From: Endozoicomonas sp. G2_1
Lineage (GTDB): Bacteria > Pseudomonadota > Gammaproteobacteria > Enterobacterales > Alteromonadaceae
NCBI RefSeq assembly: GCF_017744155.1
Contig: NZ_JAGHQT010000002.1
Coordinates: forward strand, 124,001 to 188,000
Length of the DNA: 64,000 bases
Direction: 5' to 3'
Part shown: piece by piece, positions 1 to 8,794 of the stretch
How the letters are laid out: the number at the start of each line of letters is the position of its first letter
Numbering within the stretch: the first letter of the stretch is position 1
Program-made: the position numbers and the translations under genes
The notes under the pieces: model-generated
What the model was told of the DNA's origin: nothing
Databases searched by the model: none
What the model saw: only the letters and a program-made list of their open reading frames with translations

Positions 1-204
1 AATACTATCGAAACCAATGGAACTATGGATCATCAAGTTGGCTTTATTTACTTACCCGCGGTCATTTTGGTTTCTTTAGCAAGTTTTTTATTTGCGCCGT
101 TGGGAGCAAGTATTTCACATCGTTTGCCAACAAAAGCATTAAAAACTATATTCGCTTGTCTACTAATAATATTGAGCTTAAAAATGCTCTCGATACTACT
201 TTAA
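1..204 (+). CDS. TauE/SafE-family permease, C-terminal end (partial)
   Basis: This is an open frame entering from the left edge and ending at a TAA; 67 codons are visible. It contains two hydrophobic stretches separated by a short polar turn, with the pattern VGFIYLPAV ... APLGASISHRLP ... KMLSIL. That pattern matches the last two membrane helices of the TauE/SafE (YfcA-type) sulfite or organosulfonate exporter family, where a P-x-GA-x-x-x-H-x-L-P turn is typical. Family proteins are inner-membrane permeases for sulfur-containing or other small anions. The substrate cannot be told from the fragment. It runs convergently into bolA, with only 15 bp between the two stops. Confidence 0.7.
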   Translation, partial: NTIETNGTMDHQVGFIYLPAVILVSLASFLFAPLGASISHRLPTKALKTIFACLLIILSLKMLSILL

Positions 205-219
205 ATGCTAATTTAAGCG

Positions 220-552
220 TTAGTTAAACTTGCTACCACCTAAGCATTTTGGCGATAAAGGAACCTTGTCTTTGTATTCAGTGTGCCATTGTTCTTCAGT
301 GTAGGTATGGATAGCTAGCGCGTGGATGTGATTGGCAAGCTCGTCTGCCAGCACTTGATTGACCATGCGATGGCGACCGATTAAGCGTTTGCCGTCAAAG
401 TCGTTAGAAACGATTACTACTTTAAAGTGTGATTCACTGCCCTCTGGCACGTTGTGTTGGTGGCTCTCGTTGATAACATCAAGCACTAGTGGTGAAAATG
501 CCTCGAGAAGTTTTTGTTGAATTTTTGCCTGAATAGGTGCTTGCATGGTCAT
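220..552 (-). CDS. bolA: BolA-family transcriptional/Fe-S regulator
   Basis: BolA proteins act with monothiol glutaredoxins in iron-sulfur metabolism, and in E. coli BolA also influences morphology genes under stress. The sequence follows E. coli BolA closely: a helix with [11 protein letters not shown], then the conserved [17 protein letters not shown], the RHRMV segment and [13 protein letters not shown], all within about 110 residues as usual. Three ATGs lie close together (564, 552, 546). I chose 552 because the others leave extra residues before the first helix or lack an upstream GAG-type site, but the choice is weak. The gene is monocistronic, with the YqhD-like gene upstream on the same strand but separated by a terminator. 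Confidence 0.92.
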   Translation of the reverse strand: MTMQAPIQAKIQQKLLEAFSPLVLDVINESHQHNVPEGSESHFKVVIVSNDFDGKRLIGRHRMVNQVLADELANHIHALAIHTYTEEQWHTEYKDKVPLSPKCLGGSKFN

Positions 553-660
553 AGTTAATCTCATTAATCATTTATATTGCCAATTATGCCCTTTTATTTT
601 GGTTTCCCCAAGTTGAGTAACAGCCCTCGTGCTCAATTTATGTTTAATATTTACCAACAA

Positions 661-692
661 AAAAAGGTGAGTAATAACTTACTCACCTTTTT
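661..692 (-). terminator. Intrinsic terminator of the YqhD-like gene
   Basis: A perfect 14-bp inverted repeat (arms 661-674 and 679-692) has a 4-nt loop. The outer parts of the arms are A5 and T5, so the minus-strand transcript ends in a U-run. It lies about 22 bp beyond the stop of the YqhD-like gene and separates it from bolA. The A/T symmetry means it could also work in the other direction. Confidence 0.85.
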
Positions 693-713
693 ATAAATGA
701 TTTAAACAGGGTT

Positions 714-1871
714 TTATAACGCAGTTTGTAAAATCTTGCGGCTGACCTCTGGCGTAATGTCACCGTGTTCACCAAGCTTCAACATACCGTGCTGTGTGAG
801 TTTTTCGACTAATGTATCGATATCGCTCTCGCCGAGGTTAACTTCTGACAAGCGCACAGGCACTTGCATTTGGCTAAAGAAGTTTTCGGTATGGGCAATA
901 GCACGTTCAATGCGGCTGTCGTCATCACCATCGGTAATTTGCCAAACGCGCTCAGCGTATTGCAATAACTTAGCGCGCTTTTGCGTTTTTTGTATTTTCA
1001 TTACCGCAGGTAAAACGATAGATAAAGTACGCGCGTGATCAATACCGTGACTGCCAGTGAGTTCATGCCCTATCATATGAGTCGCCCAGTCTTGTGGCAC
1101 GCCCGAGCCAATTAAGCCGTTAAGCGCCATGGTTGCTGACCACATGACATTGGCGCGAGTGTCTAAGTCGTTTTTAGTCTCGCTATTGAGCAGCTTAGGA
1201 CCTTCTTCAACCAAGGTTTGTAACAAACCTTCAGCAAATCTGTCTTGCACTTTGGCATTTACCGGGTAAGTGAGGTACTGCTCGATAACGTGAACAAACG
1301 CGTCAACCACGCCATTACTGATTTGACGATCAGACAAACTCAAAGTCACTTTCGGATCTAAAACAGCAAATGCTGGCCGTACTTTAGGACTGTTAAACGG
1401 AAGTTTATCTTTACCACGGGTAACGACTGAATTTGCATTCATTTCAGAGCCAGTTGCCGGCAATGTTAAAACAACCCCAAGTGGTAACGCTTTTTCGACT
1501 TTTCCACCTTTGGCTAAAATATCCCAAGGCTCTTCACCTTGATAACAGGCAGCTGCGGCAACAAACTTAGTGCCATCGGCGACTGAGCCACCGCCAACGG
1601 CGAGCAAGTAATCAATATCGTGAGCTTTGATCAGCTCAAGTGATTTCATCAAAGTATCATAGCTTGGATTTGGCTCAATACCTGAAAACTCAAACCAAGT
1701 GTGATCACTCAAAGCATCGGCTACTTGTTGATAAACGCCGTTGCTCTTAATTGAGCCGCCACCGTATAGCATTAATACTTTGGCGTCTGCTGGAATTTCT
1801 GCCTTAATTTTGGCAATTTGATCACTACCGAAATGAATACGTGTTGTATTGTGAAAAGTAAAATTTAACAT
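714..1871 (-). CDS. yqhD: Iron-containing alcohol dehydrogenase, YqhD-like NADPH aldehyde reductase
   Basis: Members of this group-III metal-dependent dehydrogenase family reduce short aldehydes, including reactive ones such as methylglyoxal and acrolein, using NADPH in the cytoplasm. The 385-aa protein starts with the typical LNFTFHNTTRIHFG and has the nucleotide loop VGGGSVADGTK near residues 92-102 and the TGSEMN segment. Likely metal ligands lie in DAFVHVIEQ and in HMIGHELTGSHGIDH, the usual Asp/His/His/His set. The reading frame could extend 20 codons further upstream, but the ATG at 1871 is preceded by a GGGGGA ribosome site and gives the normal family N-terminus. It sits 86 bp after the DJ-1/PfpI gene, probably in the same transcript. 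Confidence 0.88.
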   Translation of the reverse strand: MLNFTFHNTTRIHFGSDQIAKIKAEIPADAKVLMLYGGGSIKSNGVYQQVADALSDHTWFEFSGIEPNPSYDTLMKSLELIKAHDIDYLLAVGGGSVADGTKFVAAAACYQGEEPWDILAKGGKVEKALPLGVVLTLPATGSEMNANSVVTRGKDKLPFNSPKVRPAFAVLDPKVTLSLSDRQISNGVVDAFVHVIEQYLTYPVNAKVQDRFAEGLLQTLVEEGPKLLNSETKNDLDTRANVMWSATMALNGLIGSGVPQDWATHMIGHELTGSHGIDHARTLSIVLPAVMKIQKTQKRAKLLQYAERVWQITDGDDDSRIERAIAHTENFFSQMQVPVRLSEVNLGESDIDTLVEKLTQHGMLKLGEHGDITPEVSRKILQTAL

Positions 1872-1957
1872 GATTGATTCCCCCACTAAGAATAACAATT
1901 GGGCAGAGCCGTGACCTTTAGCTCTGCCCATTTAAGCCCTGTGTTTCAAGACACAAG

Positions 1958-2650
1958 TTAGCTCAAATACGCCAACATTTTTTCAGCCACTGGTGCTGAA
2001 CTCGCTGGGTTCTGACCAGAGAAAATCAAGCCATCTTGTAGAGCAAGTGGGTGCCAATCTTCAACTTTTTGGTAATTGCCACCTTGTTTAACTAACTCGT
2101 CTTCAAGTAAGAAAGGAACAACGTCAGTTAACTGAACAGCAGCTTCTTCAGTATTACTAAAACCGGTGACTTTTTTGCCTTTAACAAGAGCTTGTCCGTC
2201 GCTATCAGTAACGTTTAACAATACTGAAGTTGAGTGACAAACCACGCCAACAGGCTTGTTAGCCGCCAGTGTTGCTTCAATTGCTGCAATAGAATCAGCA
2301 TTATTGGTTAAGTCCCACAATGGGCCGTGACCGCCTGGGTAAAACACTGCGTCGAACTCGTCAACATTAACTTCAGCTAATTTTAACGTATTAGCTAATT
2401 GTTGCTGTGCTTGCTCGTCGTTATTAAAACGCTCAGTGTGTTCGGTTTGAAAATCAGCCAGCTCACTTTTTGGATCTAATGGCGGTTGACCACCGGCAGG
2501 TGATGCCAAAGTAACGTTAGCGCCCGCATCAACAAACACATAATATGGCGCAGCAAACTCTTCTAACCAAAAACCAGTTTTTTCACCTGTGTTGCCTAAC
2601 TCAGCGTGAGAAGTTAATACCACTAAAATCTTTTTATCTACTTGGCTCAT
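1958..2650 (-). CDS. DJ-1/PfpI (type 1 glutamine amidotransferase-like) family protein
   Basis: This 230-aa protein has the DJ-1/PfpI flavodoxin-like fold: a first strand ILVVLTSH, a Glu in TGFWLEE near residue 30, the FYPGGHGP turn near 104-110, and the nucleophile elbow GVVCHST with Cys138. The Glu-Cys-His arrangement is that of Hsp31-like glyoxalase III and chaperone enzymes, which convert methylglyoxal to lactate or protect proteins from glycation. The start at 2650 has an AAGGG site, while the longer frame to 2689 does not look natural. It is followed by the YqhD-like reductase and divergent from a LysR gene, a common layout for aldehyde-stress loci. The exact activity remains inferred. 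Confidence 0.85.
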   Translation of the reverse strand: MSQVDKKILVVLTSHAELGNTGEKTGFWLEEFAAPYYVFVDAGANVTLASPAGGQPPLDPKSELADFQTEHTERFNNDEQAQQQLANTLKLAEVNVDEFDAVFYPGGHGPLWDLTNNADSIAAIEATLAANKPVGVVCHSTSVLLNVTDSDGQALVKGKKVTGFSNTEEAAVQLTDVVPFLLEDELVKQGGNYQKVEDWHPLALQDGLIFSGQNPASSAPVAEKMLAYLS

Positions 2651-2772
2651 TATCAAACCCTTATTTACATGACTATATTTAATGAGCACAGTATAGAGAG
2701 ATAAATAAATACCGACAATGCAGATAATTTCAACTACAATGTATCAATAATTTTGACAATAATAGAGCAGCG

Positions 2773-3735
2773 ATGGATATCTCGTTTGAACAGTTAAAAA
2801 GTATGGTGGTATTCGCTCAAGTGGTGGAACAAGGTAACTTTAGCAGTGCCGCCAAAAAACTGGGCTTGTCGCGCGCCGTGGTCAGTTACCACATAAAAAA
2901 GCTCGAACAGCAATTCGCGGTTCAGCTCGTCAATCGTTCAACTCGCACTATGGCGCTCACCGAAGCAGGTAAGACTTATTACCAGCGCTGTAAAATTGTC
3001 ACTGAACAAGCGACCTTTGCTCAACAACAATTAGAAAATATAAAAAACGAGCCAGTTGGCTTAATTAAAATTACCTGCCCAGTTAACCTTGGTGTTGAAT
3101 TAATTGTGCCTGCCCTCAATCAATTTAAGCATCAATATCCTAAAATTAGCCTAGAGCTCAGTTTGAGCGATGACGTCGTCAACATTATTGAGCAAGGTTT
3201 CGACCTCGCCATTCGCGGTGCGCCGCTGCCTGACTCAAGCTTGAAAGCGACTCAACTCGCTAGGCTCAGCACCTGTATTTGCGCGGCACCTGATTATTTC
3301 CAACGCTACGGACGACCGTCCTCTCCTCAAGAATTGGAACAACACAAATGGGTGCTCTACCAAAGAAATCAACGCGCATTAACCATGAACTTGATTCCTA
3401 GTAGCACTAACGCTAAAAGCAAGGCCCAAAAGAAAGCAAGCAGTCAGTATCAGGTGAAATTAACCGGTGAAATTAGCACGAATAACGCCGCCGCTCGTAC
3501 CGCGTTTGTCATGGGTGGCCACGGTTTGGGGCGTATTCCATTCTACGATGCCTGGCCGAAGATCCAACAAGGCCAGCTCGAACAAATTTTTGCCGATTAT
3601 GAAGTGGATGATATTCCGGTTTACGGCGTTTTTCCGCCGAGTCGAGTACAGTCGAAAAAAGTCAGGTTATTACTCGACTTTTTAAAAACTTATTTTGATC
3701 AACTCAGCCAGAAACATATTCTTGCTGCTCAATGA
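2773..3735 (+). CDS. LysR-family transcriptional regulator
   Basis: This 320-aa LysR regulator has an N-terminal winged helix-turn-helix in about residues 5-64 (FAQVVEQGNFSSAAKKLGLS, then VSYHIKKLEQ and LVNRSTR) and a periplasmic-binding-protein-like effector domain from about 92. The NRSTRTMALTEAGKTYY stretch is typical of the AaeR/DsdC-like branch that controls detoxification or efflux genes. It is transcribed away from the DJ-1 and YqhD-like genes, with 122 bp between the start codons, so it probably regulates that pair, sensing an aldehyde or oxidised metabolite. Its end overlaps the convergent 439-aa gene by 7 bp. A low-complexity Ser/Lys stretch near residues 210-225 looks like an unusual insertion. 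Confidence 0.88.
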   Translation: MDISFEQLKSMVVFAQVVEQGNFSSAAKKLGLSRAVVSYHIKKLEQQFAVQLVNRSTRTMALTEAGKTYYQRCKIVTEQATFAQQQLENIKNEPVGLIKITCPVNLGVELIVPALNQFKHQYPKISLELSLSDDVVNIIEQGFDLAIRGAPLPDSSLKATQLARLSTCICAAPDYFQRYGRPSSPQELEQHKWVLYQRNQRALTMNLIPSSTNAKSKAQKKASSQYQVKLTGEISTNNAAARTAFVMGGHGLGRIPFYDAWPKIQQGQLEQIFADYEVDDIPVYGVFPPSRVQSKKVRLLLDFLKTYFDQLSQKHILAAQ

Positions 3736-5048
3736 TAAATGGCCTTCATACAAACAGGTTCGACGTCATAACTTGCATCACTATCATTAGGCCAAGCTGG
3801 ATAACACAGCTTATAGTCCAATAAATAAGGTCGATTGCCAGTATAAGGATCTACAAATTTATCATCAGCCAGTAAATCACCTATAGGTTTGTTTTGACTT
3901 GCAATTAATAACTTAAACAATAACAAATTCAAATCAACTGACGCGATATTTTTACCTATATCAATGTACCTAGGTATTGATATCAATACTAATAACTCAC
4001 CAACAAAATTGGTAGGGTTGCGTAGCACAGCGCTCCAGATATTTTCTGAGCCAATTATTGGTATTGATTGAATATTAGATCTCGCTTCCAAAAAATCGCG
4101 CTTTGCAATTGAGTCAGGTAAAGTCACCGTTTGCCAATAGCTGGAGATACTATTGAGAGTCTTATTAGGTTTAAAACCGATATAAGCAATAGGGTTATTA
4201 TAAAAATTCGGATCAACATAACCATCAGAGTAAATGTACTCAGTTAAAGTTCTATGCATTTTGGCAATTTCTGATACCGCTATTTTTTGTAGTGTAATTT
4301 CTTTAACTGGAATTTGATAAAGCGCATGATTACTTTGGCTTTTGAAAGTGTGACCCGAAGATACTAACTCCTCAAATAAGGGTTGAATAAGCTGTTCTAC
4401 GGCAACAATAAAAACAGCACTAGTTCCAACATCTAAGCTAGATTCAGATACTTGTCTAAGCAAATATAAGTAATTGAAAAGTGTCTGTTCTGCTCTATCT
4501 AAATTGCCATCCAAAATATCAAAATAAATCGCAAGGCTAGCTAAGTAGTTTACGGTATGAAAATGTTCAAAATCGCCAATAGAGCTATGAACATCGGGCT
4601 GTTGGTAATCATATTGAGTGCTATTGTTAATAAACTCTCTGACTAACGTAATATTATTATTCAGCTGTTCGGCTATGTATTCTCGTTGATTTTTAAGCTG
4701 TTCAAGGCAGTTATCAGCACTGGGAAGACAATTTAAGTTTTCTGGTAATAGATCTTGCTCTACGACCCGAGCAGGAAAGCGAGTCATCTCTTCAAAGTCC
4801 AAGAACCTAACTTTAGACAACGCTACTTTTTCCAAGTAGTTTTGCTTGCTTAATTGATAATTCGCTGCTGTTTTCTCATTTAAGCTCATAAGATGAATAA
4901 ACACATTATTAGTTAAATCTTTTGCAGCCCTATCTTGCTCAAGCCAATAAATGGTTTGTTCTGATAGTTCATCATCAACCAAAAAATAATAAGCTGCCAA
5001 ACAAAAAAGTATAAAGCCTAGAATGCCGATACTTATTAGCTTCTTCAT
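3729..5048 (-). CDS. Unknown membrane-anchored protein
   Basis: I do not recognise this 439-aa protein. It begins with a hydrophobic segment (ISIGILGFILFCLAAYYFLV, residues about 5-24), with a basic start and no clear cleavage site, so it is probably a single-pass inner-membrane protein facing the periplasm. The rest is helical and rich in Asn, Leu and Tyr. The C-terminus carries DPYTGNRPYLL and three cysteines (LCYPAW, PVCMK). Two cysteines near residues 115-124 (NCLPSADNCLEQ) could form a periplasmic disulfide. It has a near-perfect ribosome site (AAAGGAGG), implying efficient translation. It is monocistronic and convergent with the LysR gene, overlapping it by 7 bp. Confidence 0.7.
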   Translation of the reverse strand: MKKLISIGILGFILFCLAAYYFLVDDELSEQTIYWLEQDRAAKDLTNNVFIHLMSLNEKTAANYQLSKQNYLEKVALSKVRFLDFEEMTRFPARVVEQDLLPENLNCLPSADNCLEQLKNQREYIAEQLNNNITLVREFINNSTQYDYQQPDVHSSIGDFEHFHTVNYLASLAIYFDILDGNLDRAEQTLFNYLYLLRQVSESSLDVGTSAVFIVAVEQLIQPLFEELVSSGHTFKSQSNHALYQIPVKEITLQKIAVSEIAKMHRTLTEYIYSDGYVDPNFYNNPIAYIGFKPNKTLNSISSYWQTVTLPDSIAKRDFLEARSNIQSIPIIGSENIWSAVLRNPTNFVGELLVLISIPRYIDIGKNIASVDLNLLLFKLLIASQNKPIGDLLADDKFVDPYTGNRPYLLDYKLCYPAWPNDSDASYDVEPVCMKAIYH

Positions 5049-5121
5049 TAAACCTCCTTTTTTGTTTTTGCCTATTCAAACAACAAACACTGCCATGAAA
5101 TTCAATGACAATAGCTTAACT

Positions 5122-5724
5122 TTAAAAACAAACATACCTAAAAGTTAAATTAATTCGTGCCGCTTTTGGCTTTTTGGTGCGTGGAATACAGTGTTGCCAA
5201 TACTTTTGTGTTGATCCTGCCATGACTAACAAAGAGCCAGAGGTTAAATTGATGCTAATTTTTTCATTAATCTGCTTTTCTTTACTGTGCTTGTCTTTAT
5301 ATCTACGCTTGAGCTGAAATTCGCGCTCTGCTCCCACCGACAACGAAGCGATCACTGGCTCGCTGCCAAGCTCAGGTTCGTCATCACTATGCCAGCCCAC
5401 CGTATCACTGCCATCGCGATACAAATTAGCGAGCATACTATTAAAACGATAGCCAGTGTGCTGTTCAATTTCTTGCTTAAGTGTGAGCAGTGTTGATGTC
5501 CAAGGTTTCGCTATCATGGTCAAGCCTGAATATTGATAGGCCAATTGATTATCGCCATACCAAGCTTGTAACCGAGGAATGGCAACGGACTTGCCGTAAA
5601 CGACAATTTCGTCTTGTTGCCACGCTAAGCTAGCATATAGCTGATCGAACAGTACTTGCCTGAGCTTGCGATCAATAAAGTCGGGATAAAAATCGAGTTC
5701 GGCGTCTTGGGCGGCTATTTTCAT
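5122..5724 (-). CDS. alkB: AlkB-type 2-oxoglutarate/Fe(II) DNA repair dioxygenase
   Basis: AlkB enzymes remove methyl groups from 1-methyladenine and 3-methylcytosine in DNA by oxidative demethylation. The 200-aa protein has the full ligand set: His112 and Asp114 in GWHSDDE, His178 in QHCIPR for iron, and Arg190 and Arg196 in ARINLTFR for 2-oxoglutarate. NSMLANLYRDG before the HxD motif is the pattern of the short ALKBH2/3-like bacterial branch rather than E. coli AlkB itself. The gene is alone, with no Ada-type regulator beside it. Substrate preference (DNA or RNA) cannot be told from the sequence. Confidence 0.88.
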   Translation of the reverse strand: MKIAAQDAELDFYPDFIDRKLRQVLFDQLYASLAWQQDEIVVYGKSVAIPRLQAWYGDNQLAYQYSGLTMIAKPWTSTLLTLKQEIEQHTGYRFNSMLANLYRDGSDTVGWHSDDEPELGSEPVIASLSVGAEREFQLKRRYKDKHSKEKQINEKISINLTSGSLLVMAGSTQKYWQHCIPRTKKPKAARINLTFRYVCF

Positions 5725-5898
5725 CAGTAACTATTGTCTTTTTTTGAGCTCATTTTCGACTAAATTATTGGTCGTAAAAATGGCTGTAGTGAGTTTGGAT
5801 TCTATCGTAAGTGACTAGCCCTAGTCTGCAAAGTTTGTCACAATACTGACCTTATCTCATACTGCCTTCTTTATTCCCATTTTTGTAATTGTATTTTT

Positions 5899-7128
5899 AT
5901 GACTGAATCTGCCCAGCAACCTCTTTTTATCAGCCCTGAGCAAAGTAACAACACAGATCATGAGGCTGACAATAGCCCTGACAGCACGAAACGCATATTG
6001 TTACTTGAGCGTTTTCCGCCGCAGCAAGTCAATCGCAGTTTACAAGCTTGGGATGCAGCAGATGAATACTTACTCAATTACGTCACGGAACAAGATTTAT
6101 TAACGGAAAAACCTCATGTTTTGGTGATGAACGACAATTTTGGTGCCCTCGCCAACCATTTAGCAGATGTAGATACAGAGCTTAACATAAGCCAAGTAAG
6201 CGATTCCTACTTAAGCCAACAAGGCACCTTACACAATTTTGCCAACAACCAGCTCAGCACTGAAAACCTAACTCAACTCACCAGTTTAGATGACATCCCT
6301 AGCGATTGTCAGCTGGTGCTCTATAAAATCCCCAAAAGCAAAGCCTTGTTGATAGAGCAACTAGTCAAAATAAAACAAACACTACCGCCAGAAATAGTAT
6401 TTATTGCTGCAGCGCGTGCCAAAGACATTCACAGCGCAACCTTAAAAGTATTTGAACAGTACTTGGGCTCCACCAAAACCTCGTTAGCAGTAAAAAAAGC
6501 GCGTTTGGTGTTTAGCCAGCTAGATAACAAAAGTAGTAATTCAACCGCAATGCCTGAACCTCTGACTTGGCCGCTAGAAGGCACAAGCTTTACAATTAGT
6601 AATCTCGCTAATGTGTTTGCTCGCGAGCAGCTCGATATTGGCGCTCGCTTTTTGCGTCAACATTTGCCTGCGAAATTAGATAATAAAAAAGTGGTTGATT
6701 TAGGCTGTGGTAATGGCGTTATTGGTTTATCAATATTAGCGAAATTTCCTGAGGCTAGCGTGAGTTTCTTCGATGAATCTTTCATGGCAGTCGCTTCTGC
6801 CAAAGCCAACATCGAGCGTAATTTGCCTGAACAATTGGAGCAATGCCAATTTAACGCCGACGATTGCCTGAGCCAATGCGACAGTAACAGCGCTGACGTT
6901 ATCGTCTGTAATCCACCATTTCATCAACAGCAAGCAACTACTGACCACATTGCTTGGCAGATGTTCAACGATAGTTTTAGAGTCTTGAAAAAAGGTGGAG
7001 AATTGAGAATCATTGGTAACCGACAGCTCGGTTATCACATTAAACTCAAGCGCATTTTTGGCAATGCTAAACTCATTGCCAGCAATAAGAAGTTTGTCGT
7101 TTTGTCAGCGATAAAGAAATCTTATTAG
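5899..7128 (+). CDS. rlmG: 23S rRNA guanine-N2-methyltransferase RlmG (m2G1835)
   Basis: RlmG methylates the exocyclic N2 of G1835 in 23S rRNA using S-adenosylmethionine. The 409-aa protein has the duplicated layout of RlmG/RsmC. A degenerate N-terminal methyltransferase-like half carries LLLERFPPQQVNRSLQAWDA. The catalytic C-terminal half has motif I VVDLGCGNGVIGL at about 265-277 and the exocyclic-amine motif NPPF at 338-341. Length and motif order match E. coli YgjO. The N-terminal tail of about 30 residues is polar and probably disordered. The gene is followed 86 bp later by the lipoprotein and cyclophilin genes on the same strand. Confidence 0.88.
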   Translation: MTESAQQPLFISPEQSNNTDHEADNSPDSTKRILLLERFPPQQVNRSLQAWDAADEYLLNYVTEQDLLTEKPHVLVMNDNFGALANHLADVDTELNISQVSDSYLSQQGTLHNFANNQLSTENLTQLTSLDDIPSDCQLVLYKIPKSKALLIEQLVKIKQTLPPEIVFIAAARAKDIHSATLKVFEQYLGSTKTSLAVKKARLVFSQLDNKSSNSTAMPEPLTWPLEGTSFTISNLANVFAREQLDIGARFLRQHLPAKLDNKKVVDLGCGNGVIGLSILAKFPEASVSFFDESFMAVASAKANIERNLPEQLEQCQFNADDCLSQCDSNSADVIVCNPPFHQQQATTDHIAWQMFNDSFRVLKKGGELRIIGNRQLGYHIKLKRIFGNAKLIASNKKFVVLSAIKKSY

Positions 7129-7214
7129 TCGCAAATATGGATAAACCAAAAAAACGAAAAACAGCTCACTAACTTTAAACAATAGTGCTTTAACAACACC
7201 TTTAAGAGTGAACA

Positions 7215-7811
7215 ATGATGACGATAAAACACATTACCTCAATAGCCTTAATTAGCTTAATGACCATACTGAGCGGTTGTGCCAGTAAACCCAACAACAT
7301 TATCGTCGCTATTGATTATGTTACGCCAGCGCCACTGAGCTATGCCAATAGCAGCGCAAATATCAAAGCGCAAGATTTACGACCACAGCAGCACATTGTA
7401 CAAATTCGCAAAAAAGACCAAGCGGCTCGCTTAATCAGTAGTGCCAACTCGTTGACTAAACAAATCGCTGCTAAAGCCAGTCAAGGCTTTAAGCAACAGG
7501 CTTTAACCATTGACCAACACAGCCAAAAACAAATCACATTAGTGCTACAAAAAGCATTAATTGACGTTGAACAAAGCCTAGTTAAGCACAAAACCAAAAG
7601 CGAGATCACCTTACAAGTTCAAGCTATTGTGCCTAACCTTGACGGCCATGGTTACAAGAGTTTTAGCAAGAACTTTAACACCACCAGTACCAGTGAAATG
7701 CCATTAACACCTGATATTGCAGTGCTTGAACGCGACTTTAACCAAAGCCTTGCAAGGGTCATAAACAACATTATTGCCGATGAAGAATTACACCAATTTA
7801 TCACTCAATAA
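7215..7811 (+). CDS. YajG-family lipoprotein
   Basis: A 198-aa exported lipoprotein with a hydrophobic signal and the lipobox LSGC (cysteine at about residue 23). The mature part resembles the YajG family: an early strand with IDYVTPAP, the DLRPQQHIVQIRK motif, a helical middle, and the EITLQVQAIV strand. Members are outer-membrane-attached proteins of unclear role. Two ATGs are adjacent (7215 and 7218), both behind an AAGAG site. The cyclophilin gene starts 7 bp after its stop, so the two are probably co-transcribed. YajG is usually beside ampG, and an AmpG-like gene indeed follows about 1.9 kb downstream, which supports the assignment. Confidence 0.75.
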   Translation: MMTIKHITSIALISLMTILSGCASKPNNIIVAIDYVTPAPLSYANSSANIKAQDLRPQQHIVQIRKKDQAARLISSANSLTKQIAAKASQGFKQQALTIDQHSQKQITLVLQKALIDVEQSLVKHKTKSEITLQVQAIVPNLDGHGYKSFSKNFNTTSTSEMPLTPDIAVLERDFNQSLARVINNIIADEELHQFITQ

Positions 7812-7818
7812 CATTTAA

Positions 7819-8433
7819 ATGATGAGTAACAAAGCAATGAAATCACTTACCAATATCATGCTATTTATTTTAGCCAGCACATTTAGCTTATTCGCAGCGG
7901 CAAAAAATATTGCTATTGATCCCGATAACCTGTTTCCGAAAGTAAAACTAGAGACGTCACTTGGCGTTATTGTTGTTGAACTCGACCGAGTAAAGGCGCC
8001 AATTACCGTAGATAACTTCCTGACCTATGTAGTCACAGGAGAGTATGCCAATACGATTTTCCACCGAGTAGAAAGCGATTTTGTCGTCCAAGGTGGTGGC
8101 TACGATACTGATTACGCCGTTAAAAAGAACAACCCCGATATTATTAATGAGTCTGGCAACGGGTGGAAAAATGAGATTGGCACTATCGCCATGGCCCGTG
8201 AGAGCCGACCTCATACCGCCAACCGACAGTTTTTTTTCAACATTGGCGATAACACTAGCTTAGATCCTGGCAGGCGCTGGGGCTATGCGGTCTTTGGTGA
8301 AGTGGTTGAAGGTCAAGAAGTACTAGAAAAAATGGGTGCTGTTGAAACCGATTACAACAGTGAATTAGGTTGGGAAAACGTGCCAGTTGAGCCACTTGTT
8401 TTAATCAAAGCAACATTGCTACCAGCAGAATAA
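7819..8433 (+). CDS. Periplasmic cyclophilin-type peptidyl-prolyl isomerase
   Basis: This 204-aa protein has a signal peptide (LTNIMLFILASTFSLFAAA) and a cyclophilin domain from about residue 38: VKLETSLGVIVVELD, FHRVESDFVVQGGGY, MARESRPHTANRQFFFN and WGYAVFGEVVEGQEVL. The FHR, GGG and QFFFN motifs hold the catalytic and binding residues of the PpiA/PpiB family, which catalyse cis-trans isomerisation of proline peptide bonds during protein folding. An alternative start at 7837 would give a more usual short signal-peptide n-region, so the first six codons are uncertain. It follows the YajG-like gene by 7 bp and is followed by a weak hairpin. Confidence 0.87.
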   Translation: MMSNKAMKSLTNIMLFILASTFSLFAAAKNIAIDPDNLFPKVKLETSLGVIVVELDRVKAPITVDNFLTYVVTGEYANTIFHRVESDFVVQGGGYDTDYAVKKNNPDIINESGNGWKNEIGTIAMARESRPHTANRQFFFNIGDNTSLDPGRRWGYAVFGEVVEGQEVLEKMGAVETDYNSELGWENVPVEPLVLIKATLLPAE

Positions 8434-8452
8434 GTGTTCTCAAATCAATTAC

Positions 8453-8480
8453 AAGCAGAGCCTAGCAACTCTGCTTTAAA
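8453..8480 (+). terminator. Possible terminator after the cyclophilin gene
   Basis: An 8-bp inverted repeat (8453-8460 and 8469-8476) with an 8-nt loop lies about 20 bp after the stop codon. The following T-run is only three bases, so termination may be inefficient. Beyond it, up to 8794, there is about 300 bp of AT-rich sequence in which I see no gene or recognisable site. Confidence 0.45.
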
Positions 8481-8794
8481 CATCCCCTAGTTACTTAGCT
8501 AAGCTCCGGCACACGGGTTTATATGCTAGTACTTACTATTACCATAACCACTAATAAAAATAGATATAGGCCCTGACCAGAAATACAAATAATTAACAAT
8601 CGTCATACATAAAGTATCAATAAATTTATTGGCTGGCCTTTGACATTTAAATGATTATCAATAATAACTAATAGAGGTAACGCCAAGCACTACTGTGTGA
8701 TTCTTATCTGAGCTTTGATAAATCGCTCCGTGCACACAGACTTTTCTCCCGCGGGCGTGCTAATAATTATTCGTTTCCAAGGTAAAGGTTTGTC

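Noticed and set aside
736-1038. 100-codon plus frame opposite the YqhD-like gene
   Set aside because: Antisense shadow; Ser/Arg-rich composition typical of reverse-frame reading.
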